From: Himantopus leucocephalus
Lineage: Eukaryota > Chordata > Aves > Charadriiformes > Recurvirostridae
NCBI GenBank assembly: GCA_003993805.1
Contig: RSEF01000001.1
Span: forward strand, 92,475,348 to 92,539,347
Direction of reading: 5' to 3'
DNA: 64,000 nt
In this document: piece after piece, positions 46,438-59,030 of the stretch
Layout of the letters: the number at the start of each line of letters is the position of its first letter
Position numbering within the stretch: position 1 is the stretch's first letter
Position numbers and translations under genes: made by a program
The notes under the pieces: model-generated
The model's input: only the letters and a program-made list of their open reading frames with translations
Databases searched by the model: none
Told to the model about the DNA's origin: nothing

Positions 46438-49400
46438 GAAAGGGCTGATCTACTGAGAACGGGGTGAGACTCGCTGGAAATCTCCCTTGTGTGGAGGAAA
46501 TATGAGTTTTGTGAAAAATATAGCTAAAGCAGACTTGGATAAAAATAAACCAGTTTCCCATCACAGGTATTATTTACCTGAATATGACTGTCTTCTACCT
46601 GAATTTCATTTTCTGAAATTATTCTGGAGTACAGACATGAGTGAGTATACAAAAATATTTTTAGAAACATGAATATTCATGTTGAGCTTTTGATCTTGCT
46701 GAAACATTGTAGTCCCTCAAAGTTCAGGGAAATGAGTTTTGTTTCTCTCTGAATTAAAAATGATTGAGGGGAAATATACGTTCACTGTGTTAGGTAGGGA
46801 GGAAGTTATGGTTCATTCTTTCTTTGACAGATGTACAGGTATATGCAATCACTTGCGTGCTTACAATCAGATATAGCAAGCTCACTGCACATGGCTAGAT
46901 GTTTAGTGTGAAGGGAAATATTAAGCCGACCTGAAACGATAAGGATACTAATGCTGACTTAGGAATGTGGCCTTCCAGAGCCTCCCCAGGGGAGACCAGG
47001 CCTTTTGCAGGTGGCGAAGTTGATTTCTAACCAAGAGCCTGTTGGTGAGAATCCAAATTGGCTGTTTCAGCTGAGGTCAGCCCTGGAAGACAGGGACCGA
47101 GAAGTGAGCCTAGGGAGACTGAAGGTTCATTAAGTGTGTGTTTGTCTTGGACTTTGACATGAGGATGCTGCTCTTCCAGAGGCAGCTGAACTCTTAAGGC
47201 TGCAGACTTCTTCAGAGGTATAGGAGGAGCAAAGCTTTGACTGTGATTTCTGTACCACAACAGCACAGCTGTATCACAAAGACAGCATTCTCCTTTGACA
47301 TATGACTTTAAAAAAAAATGCATTTTAAAATCATGATAAGTTGGATTTTTACAAAAATGTATTCTTTAGCTAATTGCAATTTTAAAAGCAGATGTGTGTT
47401 CTAAATTTTACCATGTGTTCACTAGAACACAGTTAAGCCCAGATAGTTGGTCAGTTTTTTTTAATGCAAGTTTCAAAGCACAAACATATAATACTTAGTA
47501 TAGTGTGAAGACACTATCATCCTGTCAGCAATTACAAGCTACATTTATTTCCAAAACTTACATGCAAATTAAAGTGTTCAGCTTTTAGTGTTCTGCTATT
47601 GATCAGAGAAATGTTGTTCCTCCCTTAAACCACCTAGATTCCTGCTTTCTGTACAGATCGTTAATTCAGTCAGAACAGCAACATGGGAGTAAGCCTATGA
47701 ACCCGGTGTCTTGAAAGAATTAGGTTCTCTCAAAGAAATTAATCTTTCTTTGATTGCAGCAAAAATCTCCACTAAGTACCTCATGTTTTAGCGGGAGTGA
47801 ACTATATGTATTGTTGCAATGATTAAAATAAGTCTCTGCATGCTTCTTCTGACACCTTCTATATTTGGAATTTATTGAATGGGAACTAACTTATACCTTT
47901 AAAATATGAAAATATAGGTTGTTGGGCAGAAAAAATCCATGTCCAGGCCTGTGTCCACATGGCAAAATTCATTCTCTTCCAAAAAATAGGGTGGGTAGGT
48001 CCTAGTTACCTATTGGGTACAGTCCTAAGTGAGTGCTGTTTGTGCTTCTCCCTATGTCTTTGAATTTTTTTCTCCTGACCCATGACTACTACTGAAATGT
48101 TGTTACCTTACTCCTCTGATAATTAGAAATATTCTGTTTTCTCTTCTTTCCCAGAAATAATTTATACTGATTTTTGCTTGTGCCACCATTATCTGTTAAT
48201 TTTTTTAAAAAAGCACTTTTCCAACTATGGCGTTTATCTCCTTGCCTGTTTCTAAATAACATTGGATCTGCACAGGCTTAGCCTTTATTTTATTTCGGTC
48301 ATCTGAACAGAGCAAGTTCTTCTAGCTGCCTGTGATTCTCTGGGAGAAATGTATTTGACTGACCCTGTTCAGCAGACCTGTTTTCACTTTTTCCTCTTTG
48401 CTGACTCTCTTGGAACTATTATTTTACAATAAGAAAATATGATAGTGGTGCAAAGCCTTCTCTGCAAGTGGTGGAGACCAATAGTCTCCAGCCAAGAAGA
48501 CACAGCCCAACTTATTAGCCACTCCTGTTCATCAACTGTGCAGAAGCAAGTACTTTGATTTCCTGCAGGAGACAACCACTTGAACTCAAATATTTTGCTA
48601 TCCCAGGCTCAGGTGCCTTCAGATCCTGTTGTTGCACAACTGCAACTTCGAATTATGAACCAAACCAATATTTTGTGCTGTTGTTCCTGGCACTCAGGTC
48701 TTTATCACAATTTTTATCTCCTCCATGGAAGACCATATCTGACAGGACTTTATTCCTCAGAGTTATATGTTCTGCTTCCTCTCATTGTGATGCGGTATCT
48801 ACTGGAGGGTTGTTCATTGTCGCTTAACTCTGTCTAGATCTAAAACTCTTTCTGAAATTTTTAGGATGGAGTAGCATGCTTGAACCTGCTTACACCAGCA
48901 CTGTGTCCTGTCTTTCATGTTTGCAAAATTCAGTCTTGTTATGCTTTCATATTATCAAAAGAGCTATGTTTGTCACTAAACCACTGGAGACTAATATTGT
49001 TAGCAATGGTTAGTCTCACTACCATCTGAGGTTATCTGGAAAAAGAAAAGAGTTCAGAATCTGCACAGTGCCGTGTGTTCTGCTGACATTTATTTCAGCT
49101 AAAAACATCTTAATGTTGGGAGAAATTGTCAGCAATCTGACACTGCAAGTGTCCTGTCAAAAAAGGAGTCACAGTCTATAAGTCCTATGTGGCACCAAGC
49201 ACACTGGCAGCCCAAGATAAATATCATAAACCAAATGGAAAGAAAAAGTATGATGAGCTCATGATCTCTGCCAGGAATCATGGAAGAAAAGACAATAAAG
49301 AAAGCGCGGGGAAAGAAAGTATGATTTGACTTGGCAGCTGAAATAAGTAATATCTAAATAGATGAACTCAAAATATAGCTTCATAAACAGAACATCTTTA

Positions 49401-49932
49401 AAGACTAGTTGGTTGCCCTTCAGTAAAGTAGTAAAGTGAAAGCAATAGTGAGATCCAAATTTTGTGCAAGGATGCAAGGGCAGCATACTCTAATGTCAAT
49501 AGAAATAATATATATATTCAAAATCAGTATTTTATCCATGATTCATCCATGGTTTATTTCAATGCTGGAGGGGTTTTTTTTGTGTGTGTATGAACTGTGG
49601 TAAGATGTGAAGCACTTAAACCCTTATATTGGGATTTATTACATGTATCATGAGATATTAGAACATGCTTTACTATCCGCTTTACATAGTGGAAATCCTT
49701 CTTGTTCCTTTTAGCACTGCCTAGGGAAGTCCTGTTTTCATGTCTTAATATAGGATTTATTGCAATGAACATCTTTGTACAGTGTCAGTACAGTAATGAA
49801 ATTGATTCCATCTTCATGATTTTAAAATTATATATGGATACTCAGTTTCTTGACTATTATCTTAGTGCTGCAAATTGCACATAAATTAATCTGCCAGTAA
49901 TTTCTGGAAAAAAAAAAATCACCAGTTCTTTT
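46438..49932. other. unique AT-rich non-coding DNA
   Basis: About 3.5 kb without recognisable gene, RNA or transposon. Frames of up to about 98 codons have no domain signature. An octamer ATGCAAAT is at 47572-47579. Confidence 0.55.
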
Positions 49933-50010
49933 AGGTCTGGCTTCTTCTTCCATTGGAGTCAATGGGAATTTTGCCATTGACTTAAGTGGGAGTAGGATCA
50001 GGCCCTTAAT
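49933..50010. repeat. palindromic ancient amniote MITE-like element, best copy in window
   Basis: Left arm TTCCATTGGAGTCAATGG (about 49948-49965) faces right arm GCCATTGACTTAAGTGGG (about 49973-49990), with outer arms GGTCTGGCTTC and GTAGGATCAGGCCC that also pair imperfectly. The centre reads GAATTTT. This matches the dispersed amniote palindrome I remember as GGCCTGATCCTGC...CCATTGAAGTCAATGG...GCAGGATCAGGCC. It can form a long hairpin on either strand. No coding capacity. Confidence 0.62.
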
Positions 50011-50374
50011 GCTGTGTATTTACTTTATTTAGGCCAAAAGACACACAGACACAGAGAAGAGACTGTTCAATGGCTGCAGTTTTATTCAGTAAGCTCACTG
50101 CTTGCTGGCAGTATGGCACCTCTAACGGAGCAAAATATTACAGTGTTAGGGATTGCTTTTGGCAGTATGCGTATTATAGCATGAGTCAAAACAGTTAAGG
50201 TTATGTTTTCAAAGTTGTAATGAAATTTTAGCTGTTAGACTGAGAAGTCAGTTGGAAAAGTTAGATTGAGAGCCTGCATGAGTCTTGTTGGGAAGTGGCT
50301 GTTTCTTAATTTTTTTTTTATTATTCTTTATGACATAAACCTGTCTGGGTGACAGACAGGAAGGTGCACCTTGA
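50011..50374. other. unique non-coding DNA between two fossil repeats
   Basis: No gene or repeat recognised. It contains short CACACAGACACAGA and poly-T stretches. Confidence 0.5.
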
Positions 50375-50625
50375 GATCTGGATTCATTTGCAGGCCTCTG
50401 CCCTGGACATCCTGTGTGACCTTGAGTCAATCATTTAATCTCTGTGTATTGCTGTGCTCTGTTTGTAAAACATGGATAACAATTCTGCCTTTCTTCTGTC
50501 CCCAGCCCTGCCTGCTTAGCCTGTAAGCCCCTCAGGGAACAGACTGTCACTTACTGCCTGTGCCCTTCCTCCCATATCAGGGCCTTGGCTTTGGCTATGA
50601 CCAGAATGTTTAAAATAACAAAATA
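50375..50625 (+). mobile_element. MIR-type (CORE-SINE) fossil retroposon
   Basis: In order: CTCTGCCCTGGACAT, TGTGTGACCTTGAGTCAATC, ATTTAATCTCTGTGT, TTTGTAAAACATGGATAACA, CTGCCTTTC, and then TGTAAGCCCCTCAGGGAACAG followed by ACTGTCACTTACTGCC and CATATCAGGGCC. The first half is the conserved MIR core (TGTGACCTTGGGCAAGTCACTTAACCTCT...TGTAAAATGGGGATAATA). The second half is the TGTAAGCTCCTTGGGGCAGGGACTGTCT-like tail known from turtles and birds. Sense orientation, old and degenerate, non-coding. The assignment is by recognised word order. Confidence 0.72.
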
Positions 50626-53600
50626 ATGTGTGCTGTTCCTTTCAAGGAAATACCTCTTTTAGCATGCATATATTGAGCTTTAATACAGTTTAATGTAAAC
50701 TGATAATTTTTCCTTTGGTTGAGTCTGTTGGTGTTTGACTGACTCACCTATCTACCATGAGATTCTGCAGGGCTACAAGCCTCTGATGAGTCTTCCACAG
50801 CTCGTGCTTTCTGCTCTAGCCTCTCCTCTACCTGGGTAGGGTTGCTGTCAACTTCGATCACCCTCAGGTTACAATTGCTTTGTATATATAAATAAACTGA
50901 GTACATGCAGTAGCTCTAACACATCTAGAATGCTTGAGACTTGCTGTACAGGTGTGAGCTGAATTATACATATCCAGGGAGACCGGTTTGCGCTGAACAT
51001 TGAAGGGACCATATGTGAACATATCAACGGCAAGGTGCATACCACAGGGATCTGACAGTGCACCAGACCTGGTGCTCAGGCACTGTTAATTTGTGGAGAA
51101 GTGTGAATCCAGTGTGTCCAGGATGCATTGAATTTCCTGTGTCTGCATAACTCAGCTGCGTTTGAGCAGTAAGCCAGAGATTGGTAACTGGCAAGTTTAT
51201 AAAAGTGTTTGACAGCTTTAAATCTGATCTCTGATGTACCTTCACACTTCACTTCATATATGTATATGAAACACCTTAGTAAAATCAGTGAGGCATATTC
51301 ATGCATAAAGTTTCTCTTGTAGCTCGGGGTCAATAAGAGCTCGTGGGTGTGTTAGATTTGTTCTGAAAATGCTTCTTGGATAAACTCCCTAAGGGTTTTT
51401 AAGAAGGAGGAGGTGTCTTTTTTTCTGAATCCTAACCTAGGGTTCTGACAAGATGGGTGGTGAGCTACTTTGCTGTGCCAGGAATGGTGTTGGTTTGGAT
51501 ATAAGCTAAGGCAGAGCTCTGCATGCCAAAGGAAGGAGTATGCAAATTTAAAGTGCTCTTGTTGAATGGCAATGTTTCTGTGACTTAGGCAATTTGCTTT
51601 CACTGTAGCATTTTTGGAACCCAATTTGTTTTTTTGGATATGGCCTTAAATGATTTCCTTAAACATAGGTGTAGGGAAAAGAATTGGATCTAGTGTCACT
51701 GAAATAAAAATCCAGTTCCTACTAGAGCCTTTTGGGAATATTGAGGTCATACTTGGATATGCTTTGGTTCACAGAAGAATGTGACAGTCATTTTTATTAC
51801 CCCTTCCATATCTCATGCTGTTACATCTGTTGGCAGAACTGGAAGGTCCCATTGTTTATTCCCAGGTCACTCAAGTAGTAAATATAGAAAATGAGAATCA
51901 TTTTTTTTAGAAGTCCATCTGCCTATAAACCAGGCATCACAGTCCTTAGGTCAGATGCCAGCTGGGGATAATGGAGAGAGCTCATACAGGTTCCAATTCA
52001 ACCCAGGGGATTGGTACCAGAAAGAGAGGCAGCACAATATCCACAGGCTGCAGCACAATGATTTCATTGATGTCTTTGAGCACTGTTCCTTCCATGGATT
52101 ACTGACTTGATCTAGTGCAAAAGCCAATTTGCTTAATGTATTTTATAGGAAGAACAGAACCAGCCTTTCTTGAGGGAGAAAAAAAAAATCAATTCTTCCT
52201 ATCTTTGGTGGTTTTCTTATCCGTGCATGCATGCCAAGTGGGGACAGGATGAACACCATTGACTTACATGCACAGATAACATTAAACAGAATGGAACCTG
52301 CGCTCAGAGATATTTCTATTTGCTGTAAATTATTTCAGGGGGCTGAGAACAGCTTTGATAATGCAATGACTGCTTGTCTTCTGTGGTGCTACTCTAGGTT
52401 GAGGCAATGGATACAGATACATGTAGCAAGGCTCAGTAACGTATATACCAGATGCCTTATCAACATTTCCAGTGTCTCCAGAAACATACAAAAGATAGGA
52501 ATATAAGAGTAACGACGGTGGTGTGGGTTTTTGGCTGAGAAAATAACAGTTGTTCAACCCCAATAACACACTGTTAAACCTTCATGTGTCTCTGTTTCAT
52601 CATGGAGGCCTGCTACTGTAAAAGTCCAGAGCTCATAGGCTCAAAATAGATCTCTGGATGAGGTGATTTTCACTTGCATAAGTCATGAAAGGAAATTTGT
52701 TTATTCATTGGTTTTGTACATGAGAGTATTTCATATTCTTGGTATGTTTAAGAAAAAGCAGCTCTAAACATCTCCTGGCACTAGGTTGTTCCTTAGGGCA
52801 AGAAGTAGTTCCTGTCACTTAGCGTGTCATGTAACACAAGCTTAGAACTTTTTTCTCCCCTTTCTGGAGTTACAGTTCATATTGTTTTTTCTAACAAAAT
52901 AGGCTTAGTGACCTGTAGCCCCAGTCTTTGAAGCTGCCAGCTTTGTCATAAAACAAAATATGTACTTCAAATTGTGATAAGTACTGAACTGTCATAGATC
53001 CACTTGTAAAATCTATGCCAAAAATATTCTTGTCTCCGTAACTGCTACGAGACAAGCTACCACGCACACTGTAAAGAGAAATTAAGTTTCCCATGCTGAG
53101 ACCTGCTGTGTGACTGACTATGTGATCAGAAACTCACCAAAGTCACTTAATATTCCGTTTAGTCTGTAATCATTACCAATACTTGGCAGGAGTCTTCCGA
53201 GCAGCCTTCATTTATTCTAGTCAACCTCACTAACAGTGCAGTCATTGTGCATCACCAAAATTTTGCAAGTAATATAGCTGCCACTCTTTTGGTGTCTCTT
53301 CTAGAGTGGAAAGTATGTTGCTGTAAAGTACTTTACACTAAGCACATTTTCCCTGTCCTTATTTTATTCTTCAGAATTCAAAGATACGTCTGTATTCCTA
53401 AATAATTATTTTCACTCCACAGTGTTTGCGCCTTTCAGGCATTTGTATACTTATGTCTCCATGTTTAAGAGTCCTGGCCCTACAGGCAAGATTTTCTGGT
53501 TTTGCTACAGAAATTCAGTCAAGCAAAACCTGGCAGCTTTGCACAGATCCGTACATGTACAGTACTGTAAGTCTTCTGTAGCGTAACTGTACGTTATACC

Positions 53601-56089
53601 TTGTACAATATCACAGCTTTCACAGTAACTTTCATCGCTTTTGGCATATTCATGTTCAATATTCTTCACAAACTATTTATCTAACCTACCAAGGAATACT
53701 TTGTGTGACAAACTACATTTTAGGCTGTATTTCTTCTTATAAACATGTCAAATATGCTGCTTGTTTCTTTTTTAAATACTGACCCTCTCTAAAATCGTAA
53801 AATAAATTATGGTTATCAGTTTTCCTAGATTGTTTTCATTCTCTTTAGAGATAAAACTAAGAGGGGAAGAACAAAAATGTGGCCTTTTATTCCAGTGAAA
53901 CATTTCCCCGAATTGCGTGTAAGCACTCACTTGCAAAAACCCCTGTGCTTCTGGAAGGAAGTTCCCAGAAAGTCCCAGAAAGTGAGAGCTTTAGAGCCCT
54001 ACCGTTCACTCATTTCGGCATGCATGGATTTCAGTGCGCATTTCCATTTTTCATGAGACACTGGGTGTCTGTCATCTCTGGACAAGATGAAACTCTTAGA
54101 TGTTCACCAGTGTCATGCTGTTAGTGTGAGCATGTTTCAACTCTGCCAGGGTAACTACCTACCTAAGTTTTTGTAGAGACTGATGGGAAAAAAGGTCTAG
54201 ATTTAATTCTGACACTGTGTGCAAGAAATGCTTTACCCAGTCACCATGTGGAACTCTCTTTCCTTATTTTTCGTTCAGATGAGCCTGTTCTTCTCTATGA
54301 AAAAAGATAAAAAATTAAAACTACTCAAAAAGGTGTATCACATAGGACAGACACTTCTCTGATGCCGGCTATCTCTTTCCCATAGGAGCAGTATCCCTTG
54401 GAGTGCTTCCTGGAGTGCAGAGCATGGCTCTGAGTTGTACTGTTTTCTGGGAACCTGTGAATCTTCTCTTTAGATCTCTGAGATTGCAGATAGATTCCCA
54501 AACTGGCAGATAATTCAGCAGACATGGCGCAGAGGGTCTTGCGAGCTCCTGTGTTGCACCAGATGAGTGCAGAGAGACTGATTTCATCACTATGCGGATT
54601 TGTGTACAAGTTACTTGGAGATCACTGAACTAGATCTCCACCATTTCCAGGTCTGGAACGAACCCAGGTGAATCCAGAGTTGCACCTCTGTGATTTTGGT
54701 GGAGCCAGGTCCTATAGAACATCTCCTTTGTCCTTCTCCAGAATTTCCTTAGGAAGGGCAGGTAAGAAGGCTTATGTTCATATTTCACTATCTTTCAGGC
54801 AGTGCTCAAAACTCCCAAGACACCCAGAGTTTTATAGGACGAAAGCAGCATTTATGGTAATCACCAGTGTATGGTCATGAAAATAAAGGTACACAGCAGT
54901 CACCTTTCCATTCTATTAGTTCCCAGTACTCTGTCATACTTCGCCCAAATTTGTTTTAGTAAAGCATATATGGAAGATTATTGTTGTTCAGTGAAGGGCT
55001 ACGGACACCTGGACACAGATATTAATTTGATTTTAAATTGGATATAAATGCTGAACTCCCTAAGAAGCTGTGAGAGGCAAGGTTCATTGCTTCTCTTCAG
55101 ACACCCAGTCCCATGTTCATCCCATCTTTATACATGTAGGCACCAAGCTTAAGAGTACAATTGCTTCCTCCTAAAGTAGAAATCAAGTCCTCAAGATAGT
55201 GATTTAAGTTTCATACTAATTGAATTACACTTGAAGAAATAATTTCTCTCTACTAACTATGTATGTTACCCAGGACAAGTGTGATCCTAACTTAGGTACT
55301 TGAATTACATGGTTAAAGTTGAGTACGATGACTTTATATCATAGTAAGCAATAGACATATTCCAAGATTTTTCAGAGTAAGTGAGGTGCGCTACCAATCA
55401 AAATGTCAGTCCATTAATGTTTTATTTAAAAACAGAAATGAAGGTAAGATTATATATAACATGGGGATTTTTTGATCACTTTTTTTTTAAATATCCACAT
55501 CACATCAAGCTTACTGTTTCCTTAAAACACATCATTTGTAGGTCTTATGATCAATGCACCTCATGTGATCTAATTTTTTAAAAAAGTTTCATCAGCTAAC
55601 CTTCTTTAACTATGAAAATCCTTCTTATTTCTCAGTATAACAAAGAAATAATTCTCCTAACACGTGACTCACCTCAGCTGTAACTCAGATGGTATACAGA
55701 TTATACTAGGTGTCTCTCTAAAGTCTATAAACTTGAATATCAAATGTCTCGGAAGAGAATTATCATAACTTCCTTTAAAAAAAAATAGGAGGAAAATAAA
55801 CTCACTTGCCATGTGTCCATTAAAAAAAAAAAGACTATGGCTCGAAAAAAGGTTTGAAGATTATGATCTTAAGGAAGGCTCTAAAGAAAAATCTGCAGAT
55901 GTAATTAGTTCAGCAAATGTTGAAATGCTGCCTTTAAGAGCATACTCGATTCACTTCTAATATGAACACTCCAGTGTTAACATCTCTGTCATACTAAGCC
56001 AATTTGCACCCTTTGCAATCTAATGCTTCATCAGGTTTGTATTAAATGTAAGTAAGTGTAGCATTTGACTCCTTAGAAATTGTCAGAAT
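50626..56089. other. long unique non-coding stretch
   Basis: About 5.5 kb without a recognised gene, RNA or transposon. Frames of up to 94 codons occur on both strands without domains. Adjacent perfect palindromes GTACATGTAC (53551-53560) and ACAGTACTGT (53559-53568) are short. A candidate exon with splice-like borders at 54651-54761 is described under findings. Confidence 0.52.
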
Positions 56090-56630
56090 TAATTAATCAG
56101 TCTAGTCCAATATCCTGTCTTAAACTGTATTATTATAATTCTCAAATGAATGTGCAAGAAACTCCACCGCAGACAGTTATGGCATAACTTGCCTGTAGAG
56201 ACAAGATATTCTGAAACCTCCAACGTAGCAGTGATGTCCTACGCTTTTCACTAGGACAGTTTATATCCCATTTAAACTGGATAGTATCAGATTATTTTCT
56301 GCCCAGTCTTTTTATGAGTAATGCTGAGCTCTTGCTCTCCACAATATCTTGTGCCAGTAAAGTTCACAGCCTAACTAAGCACCATTTGAAAAGGAATTTC
56401 CTTTTCTTAATTTCGGTTTTCATGTAATGACCACTTGCCCTTGTGTTATTAAAAAGAATGAAAAGAAGCAGTTGATATAATTTCTCTAAAGTTTATTTAT
56501 GTATCTTTGTCATATGACTTCTCTTTATCGTATCTGCATTCCCATTCTGAAGTTCATTATTCCAGTCTTTTCACAGAGTCTGTTTTTCTGTCTATGATCC
56601 TGATGATACATTTTGGCTTTTCTGGATTAT
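56090..56630 (-). mobile_element. ancient CR1-type LINE, 3' end, antisense
   Basis: Read on the minus strand, this follows the 3' part of the CR1-type LINEs widespread in turtles and crocodiles. The GACTGGGAC-like block maps near 56565-56575. The block for 'AGGAAATACTTCTTCACACAA' maps as GGAAATTCC...AAATGGTGC near 56376-56400, then GTGAACTTTACTGGCACAAG (about 56350-56370) with GAGCAAGAGCTC. The 3' end GACAGGATATTGGACTAGAC lies at 56101-56120. On the plus strand AGTCTAGTCCAATATCCTG and CTTGTGCCAGTAAAGTTCAC are the clearest words. The copy is very degenerate, has no open frame, and is much older than the CR1 copies at 1 and 28446. Exact subfamily unknown. Confidence 0.72.
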
Positions 56631-57138
56631 GAAAAGTCATCTTTATTTTAAATAATGGTTTTCACTCATGAATGTCCGAATTAGATATAATTATTACTTC
56701 ACTTTATTTAAATTTTTTTCAAGCAAGGATTAACAAAAATGTTATCTACTTTGAATAACAGGGATTAGTTAGGTTTGTGTAGAAAATCTATAGCTTTCAG
56801 GGATTATTTATAAACTTAGTAACTGTCATATTTACAACTTTGACACTTACTGTAGACCTTTTATGTAACCATCTCAAATAAGAATTATACTTCTGTCTAT
56901 AACTACTTCTGTGCTGTCCCTCCCAAAGTTCATGAGGCTTTTGAGGTGCGTCAGATTGGCTTTCATTTTTGAGTACCTAAGCATATATAAATCAAGTCTT
57001 GAAGTAAAAAAAAAAAAAAAAAAATTATTATCAAGTTTCTAAATTATTATTAAGTGATTATCTCACTTAATTATTCAGTGATATAGTCCAAGGCACTGGT
57101 AAGGAATTCCAAAGTTTTGTCGGTGTGTGAAGCTGGTT
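56631..57138. other. unique AT-rich non-coding DNA with A19 run
   Basis: No gene recognised. A19 lies at 57006-57024, followed by AT-rich partly inverted sequence (AAATTATTATTAAG / CTTAATTATTCAG). Confidence 0.55.
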
Positions 57139-57163
57139 CCTCCCGCGGGAGGTGTGTGCACAC
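57139..57163. other. two adjacent perfect palindromes
   Basis: CCTCCCGCGGGAGG (57139-57152) is a perfect 14-bp palindrome and GTGTGCACAC (57154-57163) a perfect 10-bp one, one base apart. They are G+C-rich within AT-rich surroundings. They may be a protein-binding site or chance. Confidence 0.7.
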
Positions 57164-58874
57164 CCACATGCACATGCCCAGATGCAGTTTTGAGGCACAG
57201 GAGTACTATTGTGTGATGTAGAAACAATACTGCTGTGAAACACTGGAATTCAATCACAGCACACTGACTCCGTGCACCCACCTTTGGGGTACTCCTGATT
57301 CGTGATGAATATTTACACTAAGAACTCAAATATTTTTGTTTCCTCCAGGCCTAAGAGAACTGGCTGTTACTGTGGTCTGAGGCTGTTTTCAACTTGTTGT
57401 CTCGTATAAAATTTCCTTTTTCCACATCAGTGTTGCTCTTGTGTTCAAGTTAAATCATACTTTCCTTTTTGTAAATAGCAAGAAGAAAATGATAATCAAG
57501 TGGAAAATGGGAAAGAAGCATTGCTCATCCTGTCATTTTCCATGCTGCAGAAGCACACTTTGCTCGGTATATTTAATAACTGCGCTCTTCGTCCTGGCCT
57601 CCATGGGGCTGCACGGTACTGCAGCAGTTTAGTCAGAAACATGAGGACCCCAGAGGCCTCATAGCTTCACAGAGGACATCCTCAACTGGTTGAAACCATG
57701 GTTATGGCTTTCCTGGAGGCATATACATCATGACAGAGGGTAAGGGCTAGGAATCTGAGTTTCTTGTTATGAATAGTCTAACTTTCAGCACATTGGCATG
57801 TTGGCAATTGGAAAGACTGTACTACCACTGGTATGTGTTCAGCTACAACTTCAACCCTTAATATTTTGCTGGTGCTCTGGTTCACCAGCTTGATGCATGA
57901 ATGTGGGCTTTTTCTCCTTTAGTATGGGAAAATGTCAACTGTGGGACAGAGTTTTTGCAAATACACCCTACTTCTTACTTCTCAGGATTTTTCTCAGGAA
58001 GAGATGCACGTGGGGCCATAGCTCTGCAAGAGTGTACAGCACCTCCTTACTGGGAGGTTCATGTGTGGAGGAGGGAAGTGTGGAAAGGCTTAAGAGAACT
58101 TCCATCACTATGATATGATTGGATTGTCCATAAACTGCAGGGGGACATCATAATTGGGCTGGAAAGAGTTTAAATTGCTTCATCCAGACTCCTTTTTATA
58201 TCTATTTTCTTTGCCTCCACCCGCCTTTTTCTGGGGTTTGTTTTTCTTGTTTCTTATGGCTAAGTTTCCCACTCTGCGTTGGATTTCAGCCAAAGCATGT
58301 TTTTATAGGCTGGGAAGAACTTTTCCCACATTACAGACTGGCACCTAGTGGGTGCACGTTAGTTGCCATCCTAGGAGCACACAGGAAGCCTGGTTAGAGA
58401 GGGGATGTTGCTTTATCGGAAATTTTTTATTGCAGTCATATAGTTGATGTTCCTAAGAAGCTAATTGAGGTAGTTATAATTAATGATGCTTCCCGTCCCT
58501 CATAAACATTTTGCCTCTCTTTATGTATAATGACGGTGTTTTTAAATTTTTTTTTATATTGCTTTCTGGCTATCAACTTTTATTTCATTTAAGTATTTCA
58601 AAATTATAGCTGTCCATTTCTTTCATAACCTTATGGCTTTTGTTGCTGAAGCCAGTATTATACTGTTCCAGAGACCTCCTGTTATAGTTTATATCACCTT
58701 CTATAAAGATGCTCTTAAAATCTTGGCTTTCTGATGGCCTTTTGGAAGGCTTTTTCTAAGGCTTCTCTTATTTCTACCAAAACTGAGTCTGTCACCTTGG
58801 CTTGCTGCGTTCCTCTTGACTTTTAATGAGCTCGAGCTTTTGTCCTATTGCTAAAACCCCAAAGTGAAGTGGAA
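57164..58874. other. unique non-coding DNA
   Basis: No gene recognised. The part from about 58500 to 58874 may belong to the LINE remnant that follows, but I cannot place its words in a family. Confidence 0.45.
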
Positions 58875-59030
58875 GTGGACTGCTTTGTATTCGGTCACCA
58901 TCCTTTGACCCTTTTGGTTTAAGCAACCCTATGACAAGTTAAAATTTCCCAACAGCACAGCTCCTGAGGTCATTCATACACAAAAAAAACCCTGTCTATA
59001 GTGCCAAAGTGTTCTCCTTATACAGGAATA
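58875..59030 (-). mobile_element. probable RTE-type LINE remnant, antisense
   Basis: On the minus strand the segment reads AATGACCTCAGGAGCTGTGC, TGTTGGGAAATTTTAAC, CATAGGGTTGC, and GGGTCAAAGGATGGTGACCG. The order resembles a LINE 5' region I remember from fish and reptile genomes: AATGACCCCGAGAGCTATGCTGT...GGTAGGGTCACCC...GGTCAAAGGATGGGGACC. If so, the element runs right to left and its coding part would lie toward lower coordinates. There is no intact open frame. This is recognition from memory across high divergence, so treat as provisional. Confidence 0.4.

Noticed and set aside
17031..51547. Excess of octamer motifs ATGCAAAT (17031, 30648, 33732, 47572, 51540; reverse at 5544)
   Set aside because: Six occurrences in 64 kb of AT-rich DNA is only modestly above expectation, and they are not clustered.
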